Of a stretch of 6,195 nucleotides of DNA, positions 1 through 5,569 are shown one piece after another. Below the pieces are notes generated by a model, which had not been told where the DNA came from, searched no databases, and was given only the letters and a program-made list of their open reading frames with translations. Position 1 is the first letter of the stretch. Every line of letters starts with the position of its first letter. A program made the position numbers and the translations under genes. The DNA is from Magnetospira sp. (GTDB lineage Bacteria; Pseudomonadota; Alphaproteobacteria; Rhodospirillales; Magnetospiraceae). The stretch lies in assembly GCA_028277325.1 (NCBI GenBank), contig JANQGL010000248.1, positions 1 through 6,195 on the forward strand, written 5' to 3'.

Positions 1-1
1 C

Positions 2-292
2 GCCCAGGCGCCGAAACGGGCCCGGAAAACCGTCACCCTGGACAACGGCGGCGAGTTCCACGACCACAAAAGCCTGCCGGTCCGGGCCTTCTTCTGCGAT
101 CCCCATGCCCCCTGGCAACGCGGCTCCATCGAGAACGCCAACGGCATCATCCGCCGCAGCCTCCCGAGAAAAACCCGCCTCGCAAACGTCTCCGACACCG
201 ACATCGAGGACATCACATGGACCTATAACACCACGCCCCGAAAATGCCTCGGATTCCTCACACCCATCGAGGCCTTCGCAAAATCAACCTAA
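2..292 (+). CDS. IS30-family transposase, C-terminal part (cut by window edge)
   Basis: This is the last 96 residues of a DDE transposase that would cut and join the ends of an IS30-type insertion sequence. The frame is open from the left edge and ends in TAA at 290-292. Two pieces of the catalytic core are visible: the second acidic residue in TLDNGGEF (Asp14 of the visible part) and the glutamate in the block WQRGSIENANGIIRR (Glu44). The tail NTTPRKCLGFLTPIEAF is the usual IS30-family C-terminus. The first catalytic aspartate and the N-terminal helix-turn-helix lie outside the window, so intactness cannot be judged. The serine recombinase remnant follows in the same frame within about 60 bases, which suggests that this element inserted into the recombinase gene. 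Family assignment is firm; the element name is unknown. Confidence 0.9.
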   Translation, partial: AQAPKRARKTVTLDNGGEFHDHKSLPVRAFFCDPHAPWQRGSIENANGIIRRSLPRKTRLANVSDTDIEDITWTYNTTPRKCLGFLTPIEAFAKST

Positions 293-348
293 ATTCCGCA
301 GTTCGGCGTGGGTAGCGGTCCGCGAAGCGTCTGGTATGGTTGCGGAAT
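293..348. repeat. 8-bp inverted repeat at the transposase/recombinase junction
   Basis: ATTCCGCA at 293-300, one base after the transposase stop codon, is matched by its reverse complement TGCGGAAT at 341-348. The 40-base interval holds neither the transposase nor clear recombinase homology. It could be a hairpin, part of the IS right end, or chance. No flanking target duplication can be seen because the left IS end is outside the window. Confidence 0.4.
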
Positions 349-1471
349 GACGGGACAGGCCGGTCACGGCAACGTGCTGGTGCGTGACGAACCCGTCGCC
401 TCGATCATCCAGGAAGCTTTCGAGGGAATGGCCTCCGGTCGATTCCAATCGCAGGCCGAAGTTGCGCGGTTCTTCCAATCGCAGCCGGACTTCCCGAAGC
501 CGCCGAACGGCAAGGTGACGATTCAGGCCGTTTCCCGCATCTTCAGCCGGCCCATCTACGGGGGCATGGTGGAACGGCCCGAATGGAACGTATCCCTGCG
601 TCCAGGCAAACACGAGGGACTGGTCAGCTTCGAGACTTACGAGAAGGTCCAGGAACGCCTCCAGGGCCGCGCCTATGCGCCTGCCCGGGCCGACGTGAAC
701 GCGGACTTTCCCCTGCGCGGCGCGGTCGCCTGCGACGACTGCGGCCATCCCATGACCGCCTGCTGGTCGAAGAGCAAGACTGGTGCAAGGCATCCTTACT
801 ACATGTGCTTCCACAAGGGCTGCGACAGCTACCGCAAATCCATCCGCCGCGACAAGGTGGAGGGGGAATTCGAAGTGTTGCTGGACTCTCTCCGGCCTGC
901 CGAGCCGATGCTCAACATAGCCCGAACCATGTTTTCCGATGCCTGGGAACAACAGCGCAGGCATACCAAGGCGACCTTGATCACGGTCAAACGGGGCATT
1001 GCGGAAACTGAGAAGGAGATCGCCAAGCTGGTCGATAGGATCGTCGGCACGTCCAGCGAAGCGGTGGTCTCAGCCTACGAATCCCAGATCGAGAAGCTGG
1101 AACGGCAGAAACTGGTCCTGGCCGAAAACCTCCAGAATGGGGGCCAACCAGAACGACCCTTTAGGGAAATGTTCGAACTCTCCCTGGAGTTCCTCTCAAA
1201 CCCTTGTAATCTTTGGAAAAGCCCTCTCCTGGAAGACAAGAAAACTGCCATCAGGCTGGTGTTTTCCGACCGTCTGCGCTACTGCCGGAATCAGGGGTTT
1301 CGAACCCCGAAAACTTCCATAATTTTCAAGGCTTTGGAGGGCATAAACACGGGAAATTTTAAAATGGCGGAGAGACGGGGATTCGAACCCCGGACACCTT
1401 TCGGTGAACACGATTTCCAGTCGTGCGCCTTAAGCCGCTCGGCCATCTCTCCCCGGGAGGCCGCAACTTAG
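308..1471 (+). pseudogene. Large serine recombinase, N-terminal catalytic domain missing
   Basis: Large serine recombinases integrate and excise phages and ICEs at short att sites. What remains here is the DNA-binding half. The recombinase domain spans about residues 20-115 (counted from GTG 308), with the conserved run VLVRDEPVASIIQEAFEG and RPIYGGMVE. A zinc ribbon has cysteines 142, 145, 167 and 172. A charged coiled coil covers about 220-275, and the closing motif RYCRNQGFRTPKT lies near 325-336. The roughly 150-residue resolvase domain with the nucleophilic serine is absent, and IS30 transposase sequence sits just upstream, so the protein should be inactive. Recognisable homology starts near residue 10-20. 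No stop occurs before the tRNA, so residues from 353 on are antisense tRNA-Ser translation. GTG 308 and ATG 347 are possible starts, but neither has biological weight in a truncated gene. Confidence 0.85.
1365..1452 (-). tRNA. tRNA-Ser, anticodon GGA
   Basis: Read on the minus strand, the 88-base gene (CCA included) folds as a class II tRNA. The 7-bp acceptor stem GGAGAGA/TCTCTCC pairs 1446-1452 with 1369-1375. The discriminator base is G and CCA is encoded at 1365-1367. The anticodon stem CACGA/TCGTG encloses the loop CTGGAAA, giving anticodon GGA at 1416-1418, which reads UCC and UCU. A variable arm typical of serine tRNAs lies at about 1394-1408, and the T arm CGGGG-TTCGAAT-CCCCG is intact. 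The gene looks functional. Its 3' end is the border with the recombinase remnant, and the recombinase frame crosses it in antisense. Just past CCA the trailer is AT-rich (TTTTAAAATTT on the minus strand), which may help termination. Confidence 0.96.
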
Positions 1472-1493
1472 CCAACCAACCCCGCCGCCGCAA
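1465..1493 (-). promoter_or_regulatory. Possible promoter of tRNA-Ser
   Basis: On the minus strand, TTGCGG (1488-1493) and TAAGTT (1465-1470) are separated by 17 bases, and the -10-like element ends 12 bases before the mature tRNA 5' end. That places a start site a few bases upstream of the tRNA. Both boxes are poor matches to the sigma-70 consensus, so this rests mainly on position and spacing. Confidence 0.3.
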
Positions 1494-1568
1494 CGGTTTT
1501 CGGAACCGGTTGCAAGGCCTTGCGCGGCTCCGGCACAATGGGCCTCCGGCACGACGAGGACCCCCCGC

Positions 1569-1976
1569 ATGGCGATCGTGCACGCGATCGGATGGCTGCT
1601 TTGCGGCGCCGCCGCCCTGCTCGCCGGCCTGGAAGCGGCGGCGCATGCCGACCCGCGCATCCAGGGGGTCCTGGTCCCGGCGGCCGACCTGTGGGCGGTG
1701 GTCGCGCCGCAGTCCTTCGCCGCGTTCCGCGGCGCCCTGCCGCCCGGTCTGTGGGCCGACGTGCTGTCGCTGCCGTTCGCGGCCCCGGCCTGGGTGCTGG
1801 CCGGGGCGCCGGGGCTGCTGGCGGTGCTGCTCGGGCACCCGCCGCACGACGAGGAGACCGAGAGCCTGGAGCACGCGCTCGGCCTCTATGACCGGCTGGC
1901 CCGCGAGGCGCGCGACGGGGTCCACGACGTCGTGCCGTCCGACGAGTCGGACGACGGCGGCGGCAAGGGCGGCTGA
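1569..1976 (+). CDS. Small membrane protein of unknown function
   Basis: This 135-residue protein has two hydrophobic stretches that should span the inner membrane, about residues 3-26 and 67-90. Between them is a segment rich in aromatic and proline residues (ADLWAVVAPQSFAAF, then LPPGLWADVL). The C-terminal tail is hydrophilic, starts with PPHDEETESLEHALGLYDRLARE (an amphipathic helix) and ends in a low-complexity Asp/Gly run. The start ATG has a plausible ribosome site, GAGGA at 1556-1560, 8 bases upstream. The layout resembles small uncharacterised two-helix proteins I recall from Rhodospirillales, but I cannot name a family or a function. It is divergent from the tRNA-Ser gene and convergent with bchJ, with 7 bases between the stops, so it is not part of the photosynthesis operon. 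Coding character is supported by composition and the clean membrane pattern. Confidence 0.7.
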   Translation: MAIVHAIGWLLCGAAALLAGLEAAAHADPRIQGVLVPAADLWAVVAPQSFAAFRGALPPGLWADVLSLPFAAPAWVLAGAPGLLAVLLGHPPHDEETESLEHALGLYDRLAREARDGVHDVVPSDESDDGGGKGG

Positions 1977-1983
1977 AGCCGGT

Positions 1984-2577
1984 CTACCAGACGATCTCGA
2001 ACACGCAGGCCGGCGCCCCGGCGGCCTGGCACGCGGTCTCGCGCACCGTCGCCCGCCGGCTGACCAGGGCCCTGTAGAGCCCCTCGAAGGTGGCCGTGTA
2101 ATAGGCGCACAGCGGGTCCGGCCCCCGGAGGTCGCGGCACACCGGGCAGCCGGCGATGCTCAGGCGCACCGGCCTGCCCGGTCGCACCGTGAAGGTGCCG
2201 TTGCCGGCGAAGGTCCAGGCATGATTGCCGATCGCTTTCAACAGCAGGCCGCTCGCCGCCGACGGCCACAGCCGTTTCAGCACCGCCTGCGCCGGCCTCG
2301 GGATGCGCACGGCGAGCAGGTAGTCGGCCGTCGCCTGGCCGGCCATCCGGCAGACGGCTTCCGCGGTGTCGCCGTCCAATCCGCCGCGCAGGGCGGCGTG
2401 CAGGCGGCTCACCTCCGCCTCGTCGACCATGCTCTCGGGCAGCGCCCCGACGTACTTTCGCAGCCCTGCCGCGGTCAGGACGCGGGCCGCGAGGTCGCGG
2501 CCGCCGACCGTCTCCAGGGCCTCGGCGATACGGATGATGGCGTTGGGGCCGATGCGGCCGGCCTCGGGGTGCGGCAT
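1984..2577 (-). CDS. bchJ: BchJ, V4R-domain bacteriochlorophyll synthesis protein
   Basis: This 197-residue protein is BchJ-like. BchJ was first described as a divinyl protochlorophyllide 4-vinyl (8-vinyl) reductase because mutants accumulate divinyl pigment. Later work assigned the reduction to BciA, BciB and chlorophyllide reductase, so a helper or carrier role is now more likely. The N-terminal half (about 10-90) is helical, with IIRIAEALE and a MVDEAEVSRLHAALR segment. The V4R domain follows (about 110-195), with the family's cysteine pattern at 144, 147, 157, 183 and 191 in CPVCRDL, DPLCAYYTATFEGLYRAL and AGAPACVFEI. The ATG start is supported by GAGGA (2587-2591) 9 bases upstream. It lies 61 bases after puhE and is the last gene of the cluster in this window, converging on the unknown membrane protein. 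The family is clear; the reaction is not settled. Confidence 0.88.
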   Translation of the reverse strand: MPHPEAGRIGPNAIIRIAEALETVGGRDLAARVLTAAGLRKYVGALPESMVDEAEVSRLHAALRGGLDGDTAEAVCRMAGQATADYLLAVRIPRPAQAVLKRLWPSAASGLLLKAIGNHAWTFAGNGTFTVRPGRPVRLSIAGCPVCRDLRGPDPLCAYYTATFEGLYRALVSRRATVRETACQAAGAPACVFEIVW

Positions 2578-2638
2578 GGGACGGGGTCCTCGGATCGGGT
2601 CGCTCGGCGGAAGTCCTGACGGGGACCGCGCGATGCGG

Positions 2639-3493
2639 TCATTGGGCGGGTTCGGTGATCCGCTCGCCGGGCGACGCGGCCACCCGGCGCTGCGGATCGC
2701 GGCCGGTCACCCGGTCCAGGGTGGCGCGGGTTCTCTCGTGCGACTTCAGGGCCCACCGCCATAGCGCGGCGAAGGGCAGCGGCAGCACCATGAACCAGTG
2801 CTCGATCAGCGCCAGCAGGGTCAGCGCGGTGAAAATGGCATAGGACGTGCGTTCGAAATGGGTCGCCGTCGGATCGAGCATGGCCTGAACCAGGAACACG
2901 GTGGCGACCGTGGACGCGGTGATCGACACCGGGAACAGCAGGTTGATGCGCCGCTTGGTCAGGAAGCTCTTCAGGTAGTCCAGGTGCGCCGGGACGAACT
3001 CCTCGTTGAGGTTCCACACCCCGAGGAACACGTTGAGGCGCGCGCTCTCGTGCATCCACCACAGGATCAGGAAGGTCCACAGCCCGACCTGGTTGGCCTT
3101 GCCCCAGGTCAGGGCGAGGATGATGACGAAACTGGCCAGGATCGCGATCTCGTGCCACAGGGTGATCGCCACCGCATGCCGGAAATGCCGCCAGCCGCGA
3201 CAGCCCTCGGCGCAGCCCTCCCTGCGCGGACCGGTGATCCAGCCGGTGTAGAAGGTGATCTCCTGCCAGCTCCAGGCGATCAGGCCGCTGGTCAGGCCGC
3301 AGAAGGCGCCGCCGACGGTATCGTCGTCGGCGCTCGCCTCGAGCCCCCACAGCGCCCCCAGGAACAGCACCGTCGCCATCGAGTTGGTCCACAGGAAGGT
3401 GCGTTTCGGCATCCCGTCCAGATACAGGACCGCCCCGGTGCTGAACCACCAGATGAACGCGACGTAGAAAACGGTGAGGGTGATCTCGAACAC
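2639..3493 (-). CDS. puhE: PuhE, photosynthetic complex assembly membrane protein
   Basis: PuhE (DUF3623, 'putative photosynthetic complex assembly protein 2') is a polytopic inner-membrane protein found only in purple phototrophs, where it affects reaction-centre/LH1 levels. Its mechanism is unknown. The 284-residue product has about seven hydrophobic segments, near 3-25, 37-56, 62-82, 107-129, 134-160, 184-205 and 217-245. It also has the family signatures FIWWFSTGAVLYLDG at the N-terminus, WQEITFYTGWITGPR and LWWMHESARLNVFLGV. I chose the GTG at 3491-3493 because GGAG (3500-3503) stands 6 bases upstream and the protein then begins directly before the first helix. A longer frame from 3565 would add 24 non-conserved residues and overlap puhC. 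Three cysteines (65, 94, 98) are visible, two of them in the loop EGCAEGCRG. It follows puhC after 46 bases. Confidence 0.92.
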   Translation of the reverse strand: MFEITLTVFYVAFIWWFSTGAVLYLDGMPKRTFLWTNSMATVLFLGALWGLEASADDDTVGGAFCGLTSGLIAWSWQEITFYTGWITGPRREGCAEGCRGWRHFRHAVAITLWHEIAILASFVIILALTWGKANQVGLWTFLILWWMHESARLNVFLGVWNLNEEFVPAHLDYLKSFLTKRRINLLFPVSITASTVATVFLVQAMLDPTATHFERTSYAIFTALTLLALIEHWFMVLPLPFAALWRWALKSHERTRATLDRVTGRDPQRRVAASPGERITEPAQ

Positions 3494-3499
3494 GTCTGT

Positions 3500-3503
3500 C
3501 TCC
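3500..3503 (-). promoter_or_regulatory. Ribosome binding site that decides the puhE start
   Basis: GGAG on the minus strand lies 6 bases before GTG 3491-3493. Another in-frame GTG (3503-3505) overlaps this site and has no such sequence before it, so the downstream GTG is preferred. Confidence 0.55.
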
Positions 3504-3539
3504 ACCCGGATGACGCTCGGCGGACCCGGCGTCCGGACA

Positions 3540-3998
3540 CTAATGCACCGCGGCGGCGGCGGCAAGCAGCCGGGCCAGCGTCTCGGCGTTGGTGGACCCG
3601 AAGGCGTCCGCCTCGATGGTCTGGTCGGCGAAATGATCGATCAGGGTCAGCCGACCGTCGGCGAAGCGGGCGATTTCGTAGGGCCTGCCGGCGTCGACGT
3701 CCCTTTGCATGCGGCGCCGGTTGAGGCCGCGCAGGGCGCCGAGGGCGAACCCGCCGTTGGACGCGTCAAGGCGTAAGACCACCTTGCCGGTCTCCTGCTC
3801 GCGGACATCGTAGGCGCCGCCGCCCACATCCACGAACCGGATGGTTACGCTCTCGACGATCGGCGAGTCCGGCATCGCGACCCGGCCGGTGTCGGTGACC
3901 CGGCCCAGGAAGGTGATCACCATCGCGAACAGGATCAGCACGCCGGCCCCGATGATGAAGCCGCGTGGCACCTTCGGATCGTGATGATCGTCGTGCAT
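3540..3998 (-). CDS. puhC: PuhC, photosynthetic complex assembly protein
   Basis: PuhC is a single-span inner-membrane protein with a periplasmic domain that helps reorganise and assemble the reaction-centre/LH1 core. The 152-residue product has a His/Asp-rich cytoplasmic start (MHDDHHDPKVPR), one membrane helix at about 13-32 and a soluble domain after it. Family features in that domain include the pattern F-ALGALRGLNRRR (84-96), then GRPYEIARFADGRLTLIDH (104-122) and DAFGSTN (131-137). Length fits the family (about 145-165). The ATG at 3996-3998 is chosen because the upstream extension of the open frame is Arg/Ala-rich, unlike PuhC, and overlaps puhB. The gene begins 20 bases after the puhB stop. 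A GAGG overlaps that stop, but at 18 bases it is too far to be an ideal ribosome site, so the initiation signal is weak. Confidence 0.9.
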   Translation of the reverse strand: MHDDHHDPKVPRGFIIGAGVLILFAMVITFLGRVTDTGRVAMPDSPIVESVTIRFVDVGGGAYDVREQETGKVVLRLDASNGGFALGALRGLNRRRMQRDVDAGRPYEIARFADGRLTLIDHFADQTIEADAFGSTNAETLARLLAAAAAVH

Positions 3999-4018
3999 CG
4001 GAGAGGGTCCCGGAAGCC

Positions 4019-4705
4019 TCAGTGCACCGCCGCGTCGAGCCGCGGCGCCGCGGCGCCGTCGTCGTCGATGGGCGATTCGAAGGTCGCCTCGTCCTTCGGC
4101 CGCGGGCGCGGTTTCGGCGTCGAGTCCTGCTTTGCGGCATTCAGGGCGTCGCCAAGCAGCCGCGCCACCTCGTCCGGCGCCGCGAGCCCCCGCAGCATGG
4201 GCTGCGTCTTGGAAAACCGCCACGGCCGGGCGTGCGGCCACATGTGCAGGTAGGCGATGTGGGCCGACCCGTCGAGTTCCAGCGAGATGTTGCCGGTGCC
4301 GTCCGGGAAGGACCTCATGGCGGCCGCCTGGATCACCCGGAACGGGATGTTGATCGACCGCGGCAGGGCCACCCCGAACCGGAGCACCACCCGGCGGCTG
4401 GTCACCGTGTAGACGGTCGTCCTGGCGACCAGGTAGGCATAGAAATGAATGAGGGCCAGAAGGCCCAGCATCGGAACCATCGGCACCAAGCCGGCCACCA
4501 CCACCTGCTCGGTCGGTTTCCCGTCGGAATAGGCGGCGGCGGCGGCCCAGGCCATGAGAAGCGCGAAGTAGACCACGACCTTGCGGCCATGCAGGGCGCG
4601 GCGGGCGATCGCCGCCCGCTTGGGTCCGCCCTGCCAGAGGAGCCGCTCCCCGCTGGGGAGCCGCTCCGGGAGGCCGCGGATCGGTTCGTGGTCATACCCG
4701 CCCAT
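4019..4705 (-). CDS. puhB: PuhB, reaction-centre assembly protein with bacterial PH domain
   Basis: PuhB is an inner-membrane protein required for efficient reaction-centre assembly. The 228-residue product starts with the family segment GLPERLPSGERLLWQGGP (11-28). Two membrane helices follow (about 43-61 and 68-92), then a bacterial PH-like domain (about 95-190) with the typical YTVTSRRVVLRFG and INIPFRVIQAA strands. The tail after 190 is hydrophilic, Pro/Lys- and then Asp-rich, and probably disordered. The ATG (4703-4705) is 16 bases past the puhA stop. GAGGAA (4718-4723) overlaps the puhA TGA and lies 12 bases before the start, slightly long, which suggests coupled translation with puhA. 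The order puhA-puhB-puhC is the standard one. Confidence 0.93.
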   Translation of the reverse strand: MGGYDHEPIRGLPERLPSGERLLWQGGPKRAAIARRALHGRKVVVYFALLMAWAAAAAYSDGKPTEQVVVAGLVPMVPMLGLLALIHFYAYLVARTTVYTVTSRRVVLRFGVALPRSINIPFRVIQAAAMRSFPDGTGNISLELDGSAHIAYLHMWPHARPWRFSKTQPMLRGLAAPDEVARLLGDALNAAKQDSTPKPRPRPKDEATFESPIDDDGAAAPRLDAAVH

Positions 4706-4721
4706 CGTGCGACGCGATTCC

Positions 4722-5546
4722 TCAGTAGGTCTCGGCGTACAGGTTGCCGCCCGCGAAGTAGCCGCAGATCCTGTCTTCCTCGAGCAGGGTCACCTGGTCC
4801 GGCTTCTTGGTCACCGGAATATCGGTGAAGTGCTTGGCGAGGATCGAGTTGCTCTGCACCTCCGACTTGCGGACGGTCGCGAAGTTCATCGGCATCAGGA
4901 CCTTCTTGCCGCCCGCGGAAACCGGGCGCGCCAGTTGCGGCTGGCCCGGCTTGGCCGGGGCCGGGGCCGGCGCCGGACGCGCGCCGCCCTTCACCTCGAC
5001 CTCCAGGTAGCGGATCAGGATGTCCGAACGGTCGATCCACACGTCGGTCACCTTGCCGGCCTCGTCGCCGTTCGGGTCGACCACCGGCAGGCCGCGCGGG
5101 TCGGTGTCCTGGGTCGCCAGGGAGAACGCCGGGTCGGTGCGCATCGGCACGATGCGGGGGGTGCCGTCGATGGTAAGGTCCGGTGTGTCGTCGCGCTCGG
5201 CGAAGGACGCCGGGCCGATACCGTCCACGAACGGGTTGCCGGTCGGCTCGATCGGCGATCCCGGCCATGGCGCGGCGCGCTGGAACCTCAGGTTGCGGCT
5301 GCTGTCGCGCTTGTCGTTCGGCACCGTGTAAGTGCTGCCGTCGCGCCGCAGGAAGGACTTCGGATCCGGGAAGGTCACGAACGACATCCCGGTCGCCACC
5401 TCGCCGGTGTTGTCGTTTTCAAGCGGATATCCCTCGCGGCGATCCTCCCGGCGCAGGTAGATGATCAGCAAGGCGAAGAAAATCCAGAACGCGTATAGGA
5501 CGACTTGCGCAACGTCCATGTACTCAGTGATGTCGCCGATAAACAT
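4722..5546 (-). CDS. puhA: Photosynthetic reaction centre H subunit
   Basis: PuhA is the H subunit of the type II reaction centre. One helix anchors it in the membrane, and its cytoplasmic domain caps L and M and carries protons to the QB quinone. The 274-residue product shows the anchor helix (about 12-31, VAQVVLYAFWIFFALLIIYL) followed by RREGYPLEN. Then come PTGNPFVDGIGPASFAERDD (101-120), GLPVVDPNGDEAGKVTDVWID (152-172), RYLEVEV (179-185) and the closing block TLLEEDRICGYFAGGNLY (253-270). It is longer than the roughly 260 residues of Rhodobacter sphaeroides H because of an Ala/Pro-rich insert (about 187-213), although the C-terminus stops earlier. By alignment from memory, the position of sphaeroides Glu-H173 is Asp175 and Arg-H177 is Arg179. 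The ATG start has a near-perfect ribosome site. The gene starts 23 bases after lhaA. Confidence 0.97.
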   Translation of the reverse strand: MFIGDITEYMDVAQVVLYAFWIFFALLIIYLRREDRREGYPLENDNTGEVATGMSFVTFPDPKSFLRRDGSTYTVPNDKRDSSRNLRFQRAAPWPGSPIEPTGNPFVDGIGPASFAERDDTPDLTIDGTPRIVPMRTDPAFSLATQDTDPRGLPVVDPNGDEAGKVTDVWIDRSDILIRYLEVEVKGGARPAPAPAPAKPGQPQLARPVSAGGKKVLMPMNFATVRKSEVQSNSILAKHFTDIPVTKKPDQVTLLEEDRICGYFAGGNLYAETY

Positions 5547-5553
5547 GGCATGG

Positions 5554-5560
5554 CCTCCTT
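5554..5560 (-). promoter_or_regulatory. Strong Shine-Dalgarno sequence of puhA
   Basis: AAGGAGG on the minus strand lies 7 bases before the puhA ATG, inside the 23-base lhaA-puhA gap. It is the best ribosome site in the window, which fits the high output needed for a structural subunit compared with the assembly factors around it. Confidence 0.8.
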
Positions 5561-5569
5561 GCAGGTGGG

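Larger units (their letters stand above)
1..1364 (+). mobile_element. Remnant of an integrated element abutting tRNA-Ser, itself hit by an IS30-type element
   Basis: The left fifth of the window carries two mobile-element genes, an IS30-type transposase end and a decapitated large serine recombinase, and then stops exactly at the 3' end of a tRNA-Ser gene. Base composition is visibly lower in GC here, with A/T runs around 1311-1364, unlike the very GC-rich photosynthesis genes to the right. I infer an integrated element (prophage or ICE-like) whose recombinase end borders the tRNA. Its other end lies outside the window, so its size and cargo are unknown. The right boundary at 1364/1365 rests on the tRNA gene, not on a seen att repeat. 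The IS boundary lies somewhere between 293 and about 350. Confidence 0.5.

Noticed and set aside
1365..1452. Protein sequence MAERRGFEPRTP as a genuine recombinase C-terminus
   Set aside because: It is the standard antisense translation of a tRNA T arm. The tRNA-Ser is complete and correctly folded, so these residues come from the tRNA gene.
1937..1952. GTCCGA/TCGGAC hairpin near the end of the small membrane protein gene, a possible terminator between convergent genes
   Set aside because: It lies inside the coding region (codons for the acidic tail) and has no T-run after it on either strand. The stem is short and common in such GC-rich sequence.
3494..3565. Longer puhE start giving a 308-residue protein
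   Set aside because: The 24 extra residues are not PuhE-like, overlap puhC, and lack a ribosome site. The GTG at 3493 has GGAG 6 bases upstream.
1423..3724. Long open frames on the plus strand opposite bchJ, puhE and puhC
   Set aside because: They are Arg/Pro/Ala-rich shadows caused by high GC and mirror genes with clear family signatures on the minus strand.
3999..4241. N-terminal extension of puhC by 81 residues
   Set aside because: The extension is Arg/Ala-rich out-of-frame translation of puhB. The PuhC family begins shortly before its membrane helix.
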